The notes: generated by a model not told the origin, from the sequence alone. Positions 25,021 to 34,522 are shown, counted from the stretch's first letter. The stretch: DNA of 64,000 bases from Streptomyces sporangiiformans (GCF_005768555.2 NZ_VCHX02000150.1:40645-104644), one strand, 5' to 3'. Translations and numbers: made by a program.

Positions 25021-25673
25021 GTGGGGTTGGAGCGGACCATCCACAGGCCGACCGAACCGGTCTTGTAGCCGATGTAGTCGTAGTCGATGCCCCGTTCGCC
25101 CGAGTAGTGCTTGGAGCGGGTCTGGCCGTTCGACCGCTTCCAGACGTCACCGGCCTCGATGACCTTGTCGGACGCCTCCACCCAGGAGTCGGGGCCCTCG
25201 TTGGGGAAGATCCCGGCCTTGATACGGGCGATGTAACGGGTCGCCGTGAACGACGTGTCGGCCTTGTTCGTCCACATGTAGACGTTGTTCTGGCCCTTGC
25301 GTGCCGCGTAGTAGTGCTTCAGCGTGCCGTGCACCACGGAGACCAGGATCGTCGCCCCGGACTGCTTGATGCGCACGGTCGACGCGCCGAGCCCCGACTC
25401 CACATGCGAGTGTTTGCCGCCGTGTCCCTCGTACTCCTTGCCCTTGTAGACCAGCGACGTCAGGTCGCCGGTCGACTTGGAGACCTTGAAGACGAGGGAG
25501 GCGCCCGTGTCGATCACGTGGTTGGCCCCGTCGTCGGTGTGACCGAAGGTCGCGGCCGACGCCGAGGAGAGCAGCCCGGTGCCGGCAGCCACGGCCGCGC
25601 CGGAGCCGGCCACGCCCACGGCGGACGCGGCCAGCAACCGGCGACGGGTCAGGTGCTTTTTGTGCGTGCTCAA
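24921..25673 (-). CDS. Rhamnogalacturonan lyase (PL4-type), C-terminally truncated
   Basis: The protein begins with a twin-arginine-like signal (MSTHKKHLTRRRLLAASAVG). The N-terminal catalytic region of rhamnogalacturonate lyases follows: FGHTDDGANHVIDTGASLVF, LTSLVYKGKEYEG, NNVYMWTNKADTSFTATRYI and IDYDYIGYKTGSVGLWMVRSN. After about residue 216 the reading passes into DNA that is the 3' end of the M15 gene on the opposite strand and stops at 24921. Family members run to several hundred residues with two further domains, which are lost. It is probably inactive and marks an insertion or deletion border. Confidence 0.78.
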   Translation of the reverse strand: MSTHKKHLTRRRLLAASAVGVAGSGAAVAAGTGLLSSASAATFGHTDDGANHVIDTGASLVFKVSKSTGDLTSLVYKGKEYEGHGGKHSHVESGLGASTVRIKQSGATILVSVVHGTLKHYYAARKGQNNVYMWTNKADTSFTATRYIARIKAGIFPNEGPDSWVEASDKVIEAGDVWKRSNGQTRSKHYSGERGIDYDYIGYKTGSVGLWMVRSNPTHPAGVDSSAVEPDGMADGLLNGLDGYPVSKCM

Positions 25674-25703
25674 GTGCGGTGCTCCAGGTGCTGTGGCGCG
25701 CGC

Positions 25704-26531
25704 TTACTTGTACGTGATGTCGGAGGTCTTGTAGTTGCAGTGCGTGCCGTCGGCGTCCTTGCCGGCGGTCTGCGGCTCCTTGCCGGTGTTGTTGCCGATG
25801 TACTTCTGGCACGGCACGATCTTCTTGCTGCTGTCGCCGATGATCGTGATGCTCCGCAGAGCCGCCGAGTCGCCGTAGTTCTGGTTGATGCCCACCAGAC
25901 GTGAACCGGGTGCCGTCACCTCGATGGTGTTGAAGATCGAGGTGCGCTTGTACTGCGTCGAGCAGTTGCCGCAGGACCGGTAGAGGGTCTTGAAGTCCTG
26001 GGCCGCGAACTTCGAGACGACGAGCTTGCCGCCGCCGTTGTGCTGGAAGACCTTGTCCGAGGCCTTCCGAGCCCCGCCGCCCGACACGGTGTAGGTGGCC
26101 GAGTTTCCGCCCTTGAACGTGGCGGCGTCCTCACCGACGTCCTCCCACCAGACGTTCTGCAGCGTGCAGCTGCCCGAGCAGTGGATGCCGTCGGCGCCGG
26201 GCTTGCCGATGACGACGTTCTTCAGCGTCGCGCCGTCCGCGAGCTTGAAGATCGGGTCCTGGCCCTCTTCCTGACCGTCACCGGCCAGGTCTCCGCTGCC
26301 GTAGTAGCGCTTCATCCCGCCGTCCTTGACGCCGGAAACCGGGATCGTCTTGGTGACGGGCTCACTGCCGTTGGGGGTCGGCCAGCTGGCGGCGGCGCTC
26401 GCCGACGACATGCTGGTGCCGACGAAGACCGCGGCTCCGGTCATGGTTAACGCGGCCAGGCCGCTGAGCACAGCGCGCTTGCGGTTGATCGTGCGGCGGT
26501 GGCGTGCGCTCTGTTCCGATCCTGAAGTCAT
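25704..26531 (-). CDS. Secreted pectate lyase (PL3 family)
   Basis: The 275-residue protein has a signal peptide ending near SSASA-AA (about 47). The parallel beta-helix pectate lyase domain of family 3 follows, with KDGGMKRYYGSGDLAGDGQE, PGADGIHCSGSCTLQNVWWEDVGEDA and TFKGG.. motifs. Paired Cys residues late in the protein (SCGNCSTQ, HCNYK) are typical. It cleaves polygalacturonate by beta-elimination outside the cell. I chose the ATG at 26531 with AAGGAA upstream. Together with the adjacent truncated PL4 gene it formed a plant cell-wall-degrading pair. Confidence 0.9.
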   Translation of the reverse strand: MTSGSEQSARHRRTINRKRAVLSGLAALTMTGAAVFVGTSMSSASAAASWPTPNGSEPVTKTIPVSGVKDGGMKRYYGSGDLAGDGQEEGQDPIFKLADGATLKNVVIGKPGADGIHCSGSCTLQNVWWEDVGEDAATFKGGNSATYTVSGGGARKASDKVFQHNGGGKLVVSKFAAQDFKTLYRSCGNCSTQYKRTSIFNTIEVTAPGSRLVGINQNYGDSAALRSITIIGDSSKKIVPCQKYIGNNTGKEPQTAGKDADGTHCNYKTSDITYK

Positions 26532-26643
26532 GTCCCGTTTCCTTGAGGTGGGGAGAGAGCCTTGCGTCTCCCTGGTCGCCACCCGGCAGGAGGGGGTTGC
26601 CGCCCCCCGGAACTTTTTTTGCGAAGCGCTCGTTGACGCGTCT

Positions 26644-27489
26644 CTACGAGTCGCCGTCGTCGGTGTCCTGGCTCCCGAAATCGCCGGTCACACCCAGCTG
26701 TCGGCCGTCGGCCCGGGCGGTGGCCGCATAGCGGTCGCCCCTGGCGTCGCGGCCGCCGCGATCGTGGTCGTACTGCCCGGCGAACACGAACTCGCCGGCC
26801 GGGACCGTACGGTCCGGCTTGAGCACCCAGGTGTAGACGACGAAGCCGTCGCGCTCGCCGACCGTCAGCACGAAGTCGTCCTCGGGCAGCGAGCGCCAGG
26901 CGCCCGTCGAGGTGACCCCGCCGGTCTGCTTGATCCGCAACTCGACGTTGAGCGAGGTCAGTTGCTTGTCGGTCTTCACGGTCACATTGCTCTGCGCCCA
27001 GAAGTCGTTGCTGTGCGGGTCGACCGAGCCGTCCGACCACAGCGGGCCGTCCTCGACACCGGCGTCCGCGGGCGGAGTGACGGCCGGCTCAGGCGGCCTG
27101 ACCGTGCGGGACGGGGACGCGGTCGGTTTGCCGGGACGTGAGGTGGGGGTCGGATCCGGCGGGATCGGTGCGCGGCTCGACCGCTCCGGCGACGGCTCGG
27201 GAGTCGGTGTGACCGCGACGCTCTGCTGGGCCGGCTCGTCGTCCTTCAGGGCGGACGCGGCGGCGTAGCCACCCACCGCGAGCATGCCCGCGACCGCGGC
27301 CGTGGCGCCGACTACACGGGCCCAGCCGAGCACCACCTGCGGCTGTCGGGAGGGGCGCCGGGCCCCTTCGGGTGCGGCCATGCCCCGCTCGACACGGGCC
27401 AGGATGCGCGCGCGGTCGGGCTCGTGCGCCCCGGCCGCCGCACGCAGCCGGTCGCTGAGCTCCTCGTGTACGTCCCGGTGCCCGGTCAT
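26644..27489 (-). CDS. Membrane-anchored protein paired with an ECF sigma factor
   Basis: The 281-residue protein starts MTGHRDVHEELSDRLRAA and overlaps the sigma gene by four bases (ATGA). An N-terminal cytoplasmic part of about 50 residues precedes one transmembrane segment (about 55-76, VVGATAAVAGMLAVGGYAAA), a Pro/Ser/Thr-rich linker (about 85-140) and an extracytoplasmic domain. The cytoplasmic part before a single span suggests an anti-sigma factor or a sigma-dependent regulator. No zinc-finger HCC motif is visible. The outer domain is unknown to me. Confidence 0.7.
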   Translation of the reverse strand: MTGHRDVHEELSDRLRAAAGAHEPDRARILARVERGMAAPEGARRPSRQPQVVLGWARVVGATAAVAGMLAVGGYAAASALKDDEPAQQSVAVTPTPEPSPERSSRAPIPPDPTPTSRPGKPTASPSRTVRPPEPAVTPPADAGVEDGPLWSDGSVDPHSNDFWAQSNVTVKTDKQLTSLNVELRIKQTGGVTSTGAWRSLPEDDFVLTVGERDGFVVYTWVLKPDRTVPAGEFVFAGQYDHDRGGRDARGDRYAATARADGRQLGVTGDFGSQDTDDGDS

Positions 27490-28052
27490 GGGTTCCTCCC
27501 TCCGGCCCCACCGGTGCGCAGCACCGCCGCGTGCAGGTGGCTCGGGGCGTTCTCCGCCCCCAGCAACCGCAGCAACTCGGCCATTCCCTTCGACGTCTGG
27601 CTCTTTACCGTACCCACCGAGACGCCGAGGGCGAGCGCGGTGTCCTTTTCCGACAGGTCGAAGGCGTGCCGGAGCACCACACACGCCCGCTTGCGGAACG
27701 GCAGGGTGCGCAGCGCGTCCTGGACATCGACGACAGCCGGGATGTCCGGGTTCTCGCTGCTCTCGTCGCGCTGCGACCAGAACAGGGTGATGCGTCGACG
27801 CTCGCGCACCGCGCTGCGGATGCGGCTGCGCGCCAGATTGGCGACCACCCCTCGCGCGTACGCCACCGGATGGTCCGCCGCGCGTACCCGGTCCCAGCGG
27901 TGCCACAGCGCGAGCAGCGCGTCCGCCGCCAGATCGTCGGCGGCGTCCGACTCCCCGGTCAACAGATGGGCCAGTCGCGCCAGCTCGGCATAGTGCCGCT
28001 CGAAGAAGTCGTGGAACTCCGCGGAGGCGGCGTCGTCGACGACAGTGCCCAC
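27486..28052 (-). CDS. SigE-family ECF RNA polymerase sigma factor
   Basis: The 188-residue protein has the two ECF domains. Sigma-2 is at about 15-80 (FFERHYAELARLAHLLTG, DLAADALLALWHRW). Sigma-4 is at about 115-170 (LRTLPFRKRACVVLRHAFD, ALGVSVGTVKSQTSKGM). It belongs to the actinobacterial SigE-like/SCO-type ECF group. It redirects RNA polymerase to stress promoters, presumably under the control of its overlapping membrane partner. Transcription is divergent from the NCS2 permease gene. Confidence 0.9.
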   Translation of the reverse strand: MGTVVDDAASAEFHDFFERHYAELARLAHLLTGESDAADDLAADALLALWHRWDRVRAADHPVAYARGVVANLARSRIRSAVRERRRITLFWSQRDESSENPDIPAVVDVQDALRTLPFRKRACVVLRHAFDLSEKDTALALGVSVGTVKSQTSKGMAELLRLLGAENAPSHLHAAVLRTGGAGGRNP

Positions 28053-28329
28053 GGGCGACCTCTCCCCTTGTGATTCCCGGGCAGTACAGTTACTGCCTGC
28101 GCTGTTGCTGCGTAGTGCGTATACGGGCCCCGTGTGTCACCCGTGAAGAAATCGTGTCCATGACGGGTGAGAGCGGAGAGAGTACCAGGCGCTCGTACAG
28201 GGCTTCGAACGTCGTGTGGCAGGCCGAACTCGATTCCGTAACACGGAGAAAACCCGAAACCGGTTCAACGCAGGAACAATCCAGCCAGCATCCGCACATC
28301 AGCACGCAGGCAACAGGGAGTTATCCGCC

Positions 28330-29778
28330 ATGCCCGAATCACAGAAGGTGGCCGACCGGCCAGGCACCGCCCCCAGCGCGGCGAACAGCGTCGACCGGTT
28401 CTTCAAGATCTCCGCACGCGGCTCCACCTTCACCCGGGAGATACGCGGCGGCTTCGCCACGTTCTTCACGATGGCCTACATTCTTGTCCTGAACCCCATC
28501 ATCCTGGGCAGCGCCAAGGACAAGTTCGGCCACCAGCTCGACAGCGTCCAACTCGTCACCGCCACCGCCCTGGTGGCGGCCGTGATGACTGTCATCATGG
28601 GCGTCGGCGGCAATCTGCCGCTCGCGCTGGCCGCCGGTCTCGGCCTCAACGCCGTCGTCGCCTTCCAGATCGCCCCGCTGATGAGCTGGGACGACGCGAT
28701 GGGCCTGATCGTCCTCGAAGGCCTGCTGATCTGCGTGCTGGTGGTGACGGGCCTGCGTGAAGCCGTCATGCACGCGATTCCGCAGCCACTGAAGCAGGCC
28801 ATCAGCGTCGGCATCGGACTGTTCATCGCGTTCATCGGCTTCGTCGACGCGGGGTTCGTCACCCGGATCCCCGACGCCGCGAACACCACCGTGCCCGTCC
28901 AACTGGGCGCCACCGGCGCGCTGTCCGGCTGGCCGATGCTCGTCTTCTGTCTCGGCGTGCTGCTGACGATCGGGCTGCTCGCCCGCAGGGTCAAGGGCGC
29001 GATCCTGATCAGCATCGTCACGATGACGGTCCTCGCGATCGTCATCAACGAGATCGCGGACATCAAGAGCTGGGGCCTGACCACACCCGCCTGGCCCGAC
29101 AAGCTGGTCGACACCCCCGACTTCGGACTCATCGGCGACTTCAGCCTGTTCGGCGCCTTCGGTCAGGCCGGCGCCATCACCGTCGTCCTGTTGATCTTCA
29201 CACTCATCCTCTCGGACTTCTTCGACACCATGGGCACGGTCGTCGGCATCAGCGCCGAGGCCGGACTGCTGGACGACGAGGGCAAGGTGCCGAACCTCGG
29301 CCGTGTGCTGCTGATCGACGGCGCCGCCGCGGTCGCCGGCGGCGCGGCCTCGGCCTCCTCCTCGACCTCGTACATCGAATCGGCGGCGGGCGTCGGCGAA
29401 GGCGCGCGCACGGGCTTCGCGAACCTGGTCACCGGCGGGCTCTTCGGGCTGGCCCTGTTCCTGACCCCGCTGCTGACCATCGTCCCGCTCCAGGCGGCGG
29501 CCCCCGCCCTCGTCGCGGTCGGCTTCCTAATGATGACCCAGGTCAAGCACATCGACTGGGACAAGTACGAGATCGCCATCCCCGCGTTCCTGACGATCGC
29601 CGTGATGCCCTTCACGTACTCGATCACCAACGGCATCGGCGCCGGCTTCGTCGCCTACGTCCTCCTCAAGACGGTGCTGGGCAAGGCGAAGGACGTGCAT
29701 TGGCTGCTGTGGGGCGCGTCGGCGATGTTCCTGGTGTACTTCGCGATCGACCCGATCGAGCAGCTGCTCGGAGTGTGA
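28330..29778 (+). CDS. NCS2-family purine (guanine/hypoxanthine) permease
   Basis: The 482-residue protein has 12-14 membrane segments. It shows the AzgA-type signatures TREIRGGFATFFTMAYILVLNP near the N-terminus, GLNAVVAFQIAP (about 108) and SDFFDTMGTVVGISAEAGLL (about 297-316). SSSTSYIESAAGVGEGARTG (about 340-359) is the conserved substrate region. It imports guanine, hypoxanthine or related bases by proton symport. The ATG at 28330 has GGGAG nine bases upstream. A strong two-way terminator follows the stop. Confidence 0.9.
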   Translation: MPESQKVADRPGTAPSAANSVDRFFKISARGSTFTREIRGGFATFFTMAYILVLNPIILGSAKDKFGHQLDSVQLVTATALVAAVMTVIMGVGGNLPLALAAGLGLNAVVAFQIAPLMSWDDAMGLIVLEGLLICVLVVTGLREAVMHAIPQPLKQAISVGIGLFIAFIGFVDAGFVTRIPDAANTTVPVQLGATGALSGWPMLVFCLGVLLTIGLLARRVKGAILISIVTMTVLAIVINEIADIKSWGLTTPAWPDKLVDTPDFGLIGDFSLFGAFGQAGAITVVLLIFTLILSDFFDTMGTVVGISAEAGLLDDEGKVPNLGRVLLIDGAAAVAGGAASASSSTSYIESAAGVGEGARTGFANLVTGGLFGLALFLTPLLTIVPLQAAAPALVAVGFLMMTQVKHIDWDKYEIAIPAFLTIAVMPFTYSITNGIGAGFVAYVLLKTVLGKAKDVHWLLWGASAMFLVYFAIDPIEQLLGV

Positions 29779-29780
29779 GA

Positions 29781-29820
29781 AGGGAAGGCCCCGGCACGCT
29801 CCACGGCCGGGGCCTTCCCT
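29781..29820. terminator. Bidirectional terminator between NCS2 permease and PBP genes
   Basis: AGGGAAGGCCCCGGC at 29781-29795 pairs with GCCGGGGCCTTCCCT at 29806-29820 around a ten-base loop. It lies between two convergent genes and its end overlaps the PBP stop codon. There is no long T-tract but the stem is very stable. Confidence 0.8.
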
Positions 29821-31274
29821 CAGCCCTTGAGTGCCGCCCGCATCATCGATTTGGCTACCGGCGCAGCCAGCCCGTTGCCGCTGACCTCCGAGCGGGCCGC
29901 GTTCGACTGCTCGACGATCACGGCGACGGCCACCTCCTTGCCGGTGGAGTCGTCCTTCGCGTACGACGTGAACCAGGCGTACGGCGTCTGGCTGTTGTTC
30001 TCGCCGTGCTGGGCCGTACCGGTCTTGCCGCCCACGGTCGCACCGGAGATCCGCGCGTTCGTACCCGTGCCGTCCTCGACCACGGTCTGCATCGCGGACT
30101 GCAACTGCTCGGCCGTGGACGAGCTCAGGATCTCCTTGGTGTCCGTGTGGTCGTCGTAGTTCTCCAGCACATCGCCGCTCGCGTCGCTGATCTGCGACAC
30201 CATGTGCGGCGAGACCAGCTTGCCGCCGCCCGCGATGGTCGCCGACACCATGGCCATCTGCAACGGAGTGGCCGTGACGTCGAACTGCCCGATGCCCGAC
30301 AGCGCCGTCTGCGACTTGTCCATGTCCGACGGGTAGACGCTCTCGTACGCCCGCACCGGAACGTCCTGCTCCTCGTTGTTGAAGCCGAACTTCTCCGCCA
30401 TCGCCTTGACCTTGTCCTGGCCCAGGTCGACGGCCATCTTCCCGAAGACGTTGTTGCACGAGTACTGCAGCGCCACGCGGATCGTGGCGTCCTCGCAGGG
30501 CGCCGACTCGTTCTCGTTCGCCAGGACACGGGTCGAGCCCGGCAGGGGGTACGGATTCGGGCTGTCCGTCTTCTCGTCCACCGACGAGTACAGCCCGTCC
30601 TCCAGGGCGGCGGCCGCGACGACCAGCTTGAACGTGGAGCCCGGTGGCAGCGGCTGGCGCAGCGCGCGGTTCGTCATCGGCTTCTCGGGGTCCTTGGACA
30701 GTTTCTCCCAGGCGGCGGAGTCCGTGGAGCCGCTGATCTCCGAGGGGTCGTACGAGGGAGTGGACACGACACCGAGGATCTTGCCGTTCGTGGGGTCGAT
30801 CGCGACGGCCGCGCCCTTCTTGTCGCCGAGTGCGTCGTACGCGGCCTTCTGCACGTCCGGATCGATCGTGGTGACCACATCGCCCGGCTTGGCGCGCTTG
30901 CCGGTGACCGTGTCCAACGGGTTCTTCAGGCGGTCGCTCGTACCGTCGAGCAGGTCCTGGTAGATGCCCTCCAGCTGCGTCGCCCCGTACACCTGCGAGC
31001 TGTAGCCCGTGACCCCCGCGTAGAGAGCGCCGTCCTTGTAGGTCCGCTGGTACTTGAGGTCGCCGCTCTTCACCTCCTTGGAACCGGTGACCGCGTCACC
31101 GGCCACGATGATGTCCCCGAGCGGATACGCGTACTGCTCGATCGTGTTCCGCCGGTTGTCCTTGTCGTCCGCGAGCGCCGTGCCCTCGTAGAACTGCACC
31201 CAGGTCGCCCTGACCAGCAGGGCGAGCACGAGCAGCAGAGTGAAGACGGAAGCGCGCCTGATCGTCTTGTTCAT
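29820..31274 (-). CDS. Class B penicillin-binding protein (transpeptidase)
   Basis: The 484-residue protein has an N-terminal membrane anchor (about 7-25). It carries the three transpeptidase motifs in order: the active-site serine in PGSTFK (about 216), SCN in LQYSCNN (about 270) and KTGT (about 418). It cross-links peptidoglycan on the outer face of the membrane and is the target of beta-lactams. The dimerisation/pedestal region is short, as in actinobacterial PbpA-type enzymes. It stands alone rather than beside an ftsW/rodA-type gene and is followed by the two-component genes on the same strand. Confidence 0.9.
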   Translation of the reverse strand: MNKTIRRASVFTLLLVLALLVRATWVQFYEGTALADDKDNRRNTIEQYAYPLGDIIVAGDAVTGSKEVKSGDLKYQRTYKDGALYAGVTGYSSQVYGATQLEGIYQDLLDGTSDRLKNPLDTVTGKRAKPGDVVTTIDPDVQKAAYDALGDKKGAAVAIDPTNGKILGVVSTPSYDPSEISGSTDSAAWEKLSKDPEKPMTNRALRQPLPPGSTFKLVVAAAALEDGLYSSVDEKTDSPNPYPLPGSTRVLANENESAPCEDATIRVALQYSCNNVFGKMAVDLGQDKVKAMAEKFGFNNEEQDVPVRAYESVYPSDMDKSQTALSGIGQFDVTATPLQMAMVSATIAGGGKLVSPHMVSQISDASGDVLENYDDHTDTKEILSSSTAEQLQSAMQTVVEDGTGTNARISGATVGGKTGTAQHGENNSQTPYAWFTSYAKDDSTGKEVAVAVIVEQSNAARSEVSGNGLAAPVAKSMMRAALKG

Positions 31275-31328
31275 CCCGCTGTTGAAGACGAGCGGGGCGA
31301 ACCGAATCGTTCCTTCCGCCCCGGTTTC

Positions 31329-31988
31329 TCATCCTCCTTTCATGAAGCCCGCCTCATAGGCCGCGATCACCGCCTGCGTACGGTCCCGGGTTCCCGTCTT
31401 CGCCAGGACGGACGCCACATGCGACTTCACCGTCGCGGGACCGACGCCCATGCGTGAGGCGATCTCGGCGTTGGTGAGCCCGGCGGCCATGAGCCGCAGC
31501 ACGTCGCTCTCGCGTCCCGTGAGCTTCGCCACCCACGGTGGCGGTGCCGTGTTCGCGCGCGCGTGCTCGGTGGCGAGCGCCCGTACCGCCGCCGGGAAGA
31601 GCAGGCTGTCGCTGCGCGCGACCAGCCGGACCGCCTGGACCAGCGCGTCCGCGTCCGCCCGCTTGAGCAGGAAGCCGGCCGCCCCGGCGCGCAGCGCCTC
31701 GTACACGTACGCGTCGTTCTCGAAGGTCGTCACGACGACGACGCGCGGGGGCGCCTCCAGCGTGGTGAGGATCTGCTCGGTGGCGCGTATGCCATCGATC
31801 TCCGGCATACGCACGTCCATGAGGACGACATCGGGGCGCAACTCCCGTACGACGGACACCGCCTCCGCACCGGTCGCCGCCTCGCCCACGACCTCCATGT
31901 CGGGCTCGGCGGCGAGGATCGCACGGAGCGCGGTGCGGACCATGCGCTCGTCGTCGGCGAGGACGACACGGATGGCCGGGATGGTCAT
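31329..31988 (-). CDS. LuxR-family (NarL-type) response regulator
   Basis: The 219-residue protein has a receiver domain with acidic pair DD at about 11-12, phospho-acceptor Asp in VLMDVRMP (about 57) and Lys in LLKRAD (about 108). A C-terminal LuxR helix-turn-helix follows (LTGRESDVLRLMAAGLTNAE, then MGVGPATVKSHV). It overlaps the sensor kinase gene by four bases, so the pair is a DesK/NarL-type two-component system. The signal is unknown. Confidence 0.92.
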   Translation of the reverse strand: MTIPAIRVVLADDERMVRTALRAILAAEPDMEVVGEAATGAEAVSVVRELRPDVVLMDVRMPEIDGIRATEQILTTLEAPPRVVVVTTFENDAYVYEALRAGAAGFLLKRADADALVQAVRLVARSDSLLFPAAVRALATEHARANTAPPPWVAKLTGRESDVLRLMAAGLTNAEIASRMGVGPATVKSHVASVLAKTGTRDRTQAVIAAYEAGFMKGG

Positions 31989-33394
31989 GCGGTACCCCTG
32001 CTTCTCTCGTTCTCTTCGCTGGTGTCGCTGATGTCACTGCTGTCGCTTGTCCTGCTTCCCTCGACGGGCAGTCGTACGTGCAGACGCCAGCCCCCGTCCG
32101 TCGGCCCCGACTCGGCCGTGCCGCCCAGCAGCCGGGCCCGGTCGGCGATGCCGCGCAGCCCGTGGCCGCCACCGGGGCGGGGAGGTGCGCCGGGGCGGGC
32201 GGGCGTGCCGGGTCGGGCTGCGGTGGCGCCCGGCACCGGGTTCTCCAGAGTGATCTCCAGCCCCGTGCCGGTGACTTCGATCCGCAGGGCCACGGTGACC
32301 TGGTCGCCCGCGTGCTTGAGGGCGTTGCTCAGCCCCTCCTGCACGATGCGGTAGGCCTCCCGGGAGACGAGCGGCGGGAGCGCCCCGGGGTCCGCCGCCA
32401 CGGTGGCGGCCACGCGCAGACCGCACGCGCGGGTGCGGCGCAGCAAACCGTCGAGGTCGGCGGCGAGGGTGGGCGCGGGGGAGAGCGCGAGGTCGCCCGA
32501 CCAGGGCCCGTCGGTGGCCTCGCCGTCCCTCAGCACGCCCAGTACGGCGTCGAGTTCGCCCACCGTACGGCGCGTCGTGTCCTCGATCGCGGCCAGCGCC
32601 TCGCGGACGAACTCCGGGTCGCTGCCCAGCACCCGGCGGGCCGCGCTCGCCTGCAGCGTGACCGCGCTCAGTGCGTGGCCGACGGAGTCGTGGAGTTCGC
32701 GGGCGAGCCGGTTGCGTACGGCGAGGTCGGCGGCGCGGGCCTCGGCGGCGGCGAGCCGGTCCTCCGGTGTCGGCCCGAGCAACTCCGGCGCCCAGCGGGC
32801 GAGAAGCGCCCCGCCGGCCGCCGCGCATCCGGCGAGGGCCGGCAGGGTCGCCACTCCCGCGAGCGGTGAGAGCGCCAGAACCCAGGTGTGGTCGAAGACT
32901 TCGGGCAGTCCGAGCCGGGAGTCGCGCAGCCCCACGAAGACGGGCAGCACGATCAGCACCACCGCGAAGGGCGGCACCGCGAGCGACATCCCGGCGATGA
33001 TCCCGCCGAAGCCGAGATGCAGCGTGAACCACGCCGCCGTACGCCCCTTCGCCGCCCGGGTCCGCGCGGGTCCGTCGGCGAGCCGGTCGCCGTCGATCCC
33101 GCACAGCGCGCGTGCCGCCGCCACCGACATCGGCCTCGTCAGGGGGAAGACGGCGGTGACGGCGGCGAGCGGCAACCCGGCGAAGAACGAGGCGAGTTGG
33201 GGGAACAGCGACCCGGACCCGTCCCGCGATCCGAAGAGCATGGTCACGATGAGCTCGCCGACGAAGACGTACGGCATGGCGAGTGCGCCGCCGAGGATCA
33301 GATGGATCCACCGGCGGCGCGTCCGCCGACCGAACAGGGTCCGTGCGAGAAGTTCCCCAAGCTCTCGGCTTCGCTCAAGCAGGGGAGACCCCAT
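31985..33394 (-). CDS. Sensor histidine kinase (DesK/NarX-type)
   Basis: The protein is about 469 residues, with four to five membrane segments in the first 200 and a coiled linker. The HisKA_3 dimerisation motif is RLARELHDSVGHALSAV (phosphorylated His in ELHD). The ATPase domain shows LSNALKHAG (N box) and GHGLRGIADRARLLGG (G box). A Pro/Arg/Gly-rich insert (TAARPGTPARPGAPPRPGG) sits just before the G box. I chose the ATG at 33394; the frame stays open to 33451. It overlaps the end of the membrane-protein gene upstream by 20 bases. Confidence 0.88.
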   Translation of the reverse strand: MGSPLLERSRELGELLARTLFGRRTRRRWIHLILGGALAMPYVFVGELIVTMLFGSRDGSGSLFPQLASFFAGLPLAAVTAVFPLTRPMSVAAARALCGIDGDRLADGPARTRAAKGRTAAWFTLHLGFGGIIAGMSLAVPPFAVVLIVLPVFVGLRDSRLGLPEVFDHTWVLALSPLAGVATLPALAGCAAAGGALLARWAPELLGPTPEDRLAAAEARAADLAVRNRLARELHDSVGHALSAVTLQASAARRVLGSDPEFVREALAAIEDTTRRTVGELDAVLGVLRDGEATDGPWSGDLALSPAPTLAADLDGLLRRTRACGLRVAATVAADPGALPPLVSREAYRIVQEGLSNALKHAGDQVTVALRIEVTGTGLEITLENPVPGATAARPGTPARPGAPPRPGGGHGLRGIADRARLLGGTAESGPTDGGWRLHVRLPVEGSRTSDSSDISDTSEENERSRGTA

Positions 33395-34442
33395 TCGCCG
33401 GTCGCTGCGCGGGGCCGGAACCCAGTGCGGTTCCGGATCGCCGTGCGGCACGGGACCGCTCCGCGAGGAAGTACGCGCCTACGCTGACCACGAGCATGCC
33501 GACGATCATCTGCCCAGCGTAAGTGAGGTTCATCAGCCGCGTCGGCCCCTCCGCGCTGTCGTCCACGGTCAACGAGGCAAGCGACAGCCAGCCGCCCCAG
33601 CAGGCCGCGGCGCCGGAGCCGATCCAGGCCAGGGCGAGCGGCACCTTCACGGGCAGCGCGCGGCCCCGCCGGAAGGCGAGCAGCCACGCGCCGGTGACGG
33701 CGGCGGCCAGGAAGACGACGTACATGGCCTCCAGTGCGTAGAAGTCGCCGGTCCGGTCCGCGATCCGCCCCTCGCTCAGCCCCGCGGTGCCGCCGCAGGC
33801 CCAGAGCAGATGCATGCCGGCGGGGAACAACGCGAGCACGGCGGCCGCCACGGCCGACGCCCGGTGTGTCACGCCCATGGAGCCGGCCGGCAGTTCCCGG
33901 ACCCGGCCCTGCCACAGGTGGCCCCAGCGGTCCCGGGCGTACAGCACGAACAAGGTCCCCAGGGCGAGCCCCTGCACGATGAACCCGGTGTACACGACCC
34001 CGAACACCCACTCGTCGAGGAACGCCGCACTCCCGGTGCCCGAGGACGTGGGCACGCTGCCGCCGAGCGCCTTGACCAGCAACTGCACCGGGAACCCGGT
34101 CATGATCGGGGCGAGCAGCCCGGTCGCCACCCACATCGGAAACGCGAGCAGCCATGCGGGCACCCGCATCCCCCAGGGGCGGGTGAGCAGCAGCGCCAGC
34201 ACGATCACGGCACTGTCCAGGAGCACGCTCAGGCCGTTGGCGATCGCCATGGTCGTGCGGTGGTCCAGGAGCGAGCTGTTCTCGGGGATGCCGAGGTGAC
34301 TCCCGGCCAGCCAGGCGACTTTGAGGGACACGTAGGGCGCGCACGAGACGATGGCCAGGGTACGCAGCACTCTGCGGAGACGGCTGGTGCCGGCGGCGAG
34401 CGCGGGTGTCGGTACCGCAGCGGAGGAAAGTGTCTGCGTCAT
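33375..34442 (-). CDS. Multi-span membrane protein next to a two-component system
   Basis: A 355-residue protein with about eight to nine transmembrane segments (for example IANGLSVLLDSAVIVLALLL, WLLAFPMWVATGLLAPIM and MYVVFLAAAVTGAWLLAF). I recognise no named family. It starts at the ATG at 34442 and its 3' end overlaps the kinase gene, so membrane protein, kinase and regulator are likely one operon. It may be the sensor's accessory protein or its regulated transporter; that is inference. Confidence 0.72.
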   Translation of the reverse strand: MTQTLSSAAVPTPALAAGTSRLRRVLRTLAIVSCAPYVSLKVAWLAGSHLGIPENSSLLDHRTTMAIANGLSVLLDSAVIVLALLLTRPWGMRVPAWLLAFPMWVATGLLAPIMTGFPVQLLVKALGGSVPTSSGTGSAAFLDEWVFGVVYTGFIVQGLALGTLFVLYARDRWGHLWQGRVRELPAGSMGVTHRASAVAAAVLALFPAGMHLLWACGGTAGLSEGRIADRTGDFYALEAMYVVFLAAAVTGAWLLAFRRGRALPVKVPLALAWIGSGAAACWGGWLSLASLTVDDSAEGPTRLMNLTYAGQMIVGMLVVSVGAYFLAERSRAARRSGTALGSGPAQRPANGVSPA

Positions 34443-34522
34443 GACAGCCACGCTCCCGTCCCGGGGCCGCCGGGCACCTCCTGCGCACTGCTGATCCGCC
34501 TCCGCCGCGCGGGGGAGAAGGT

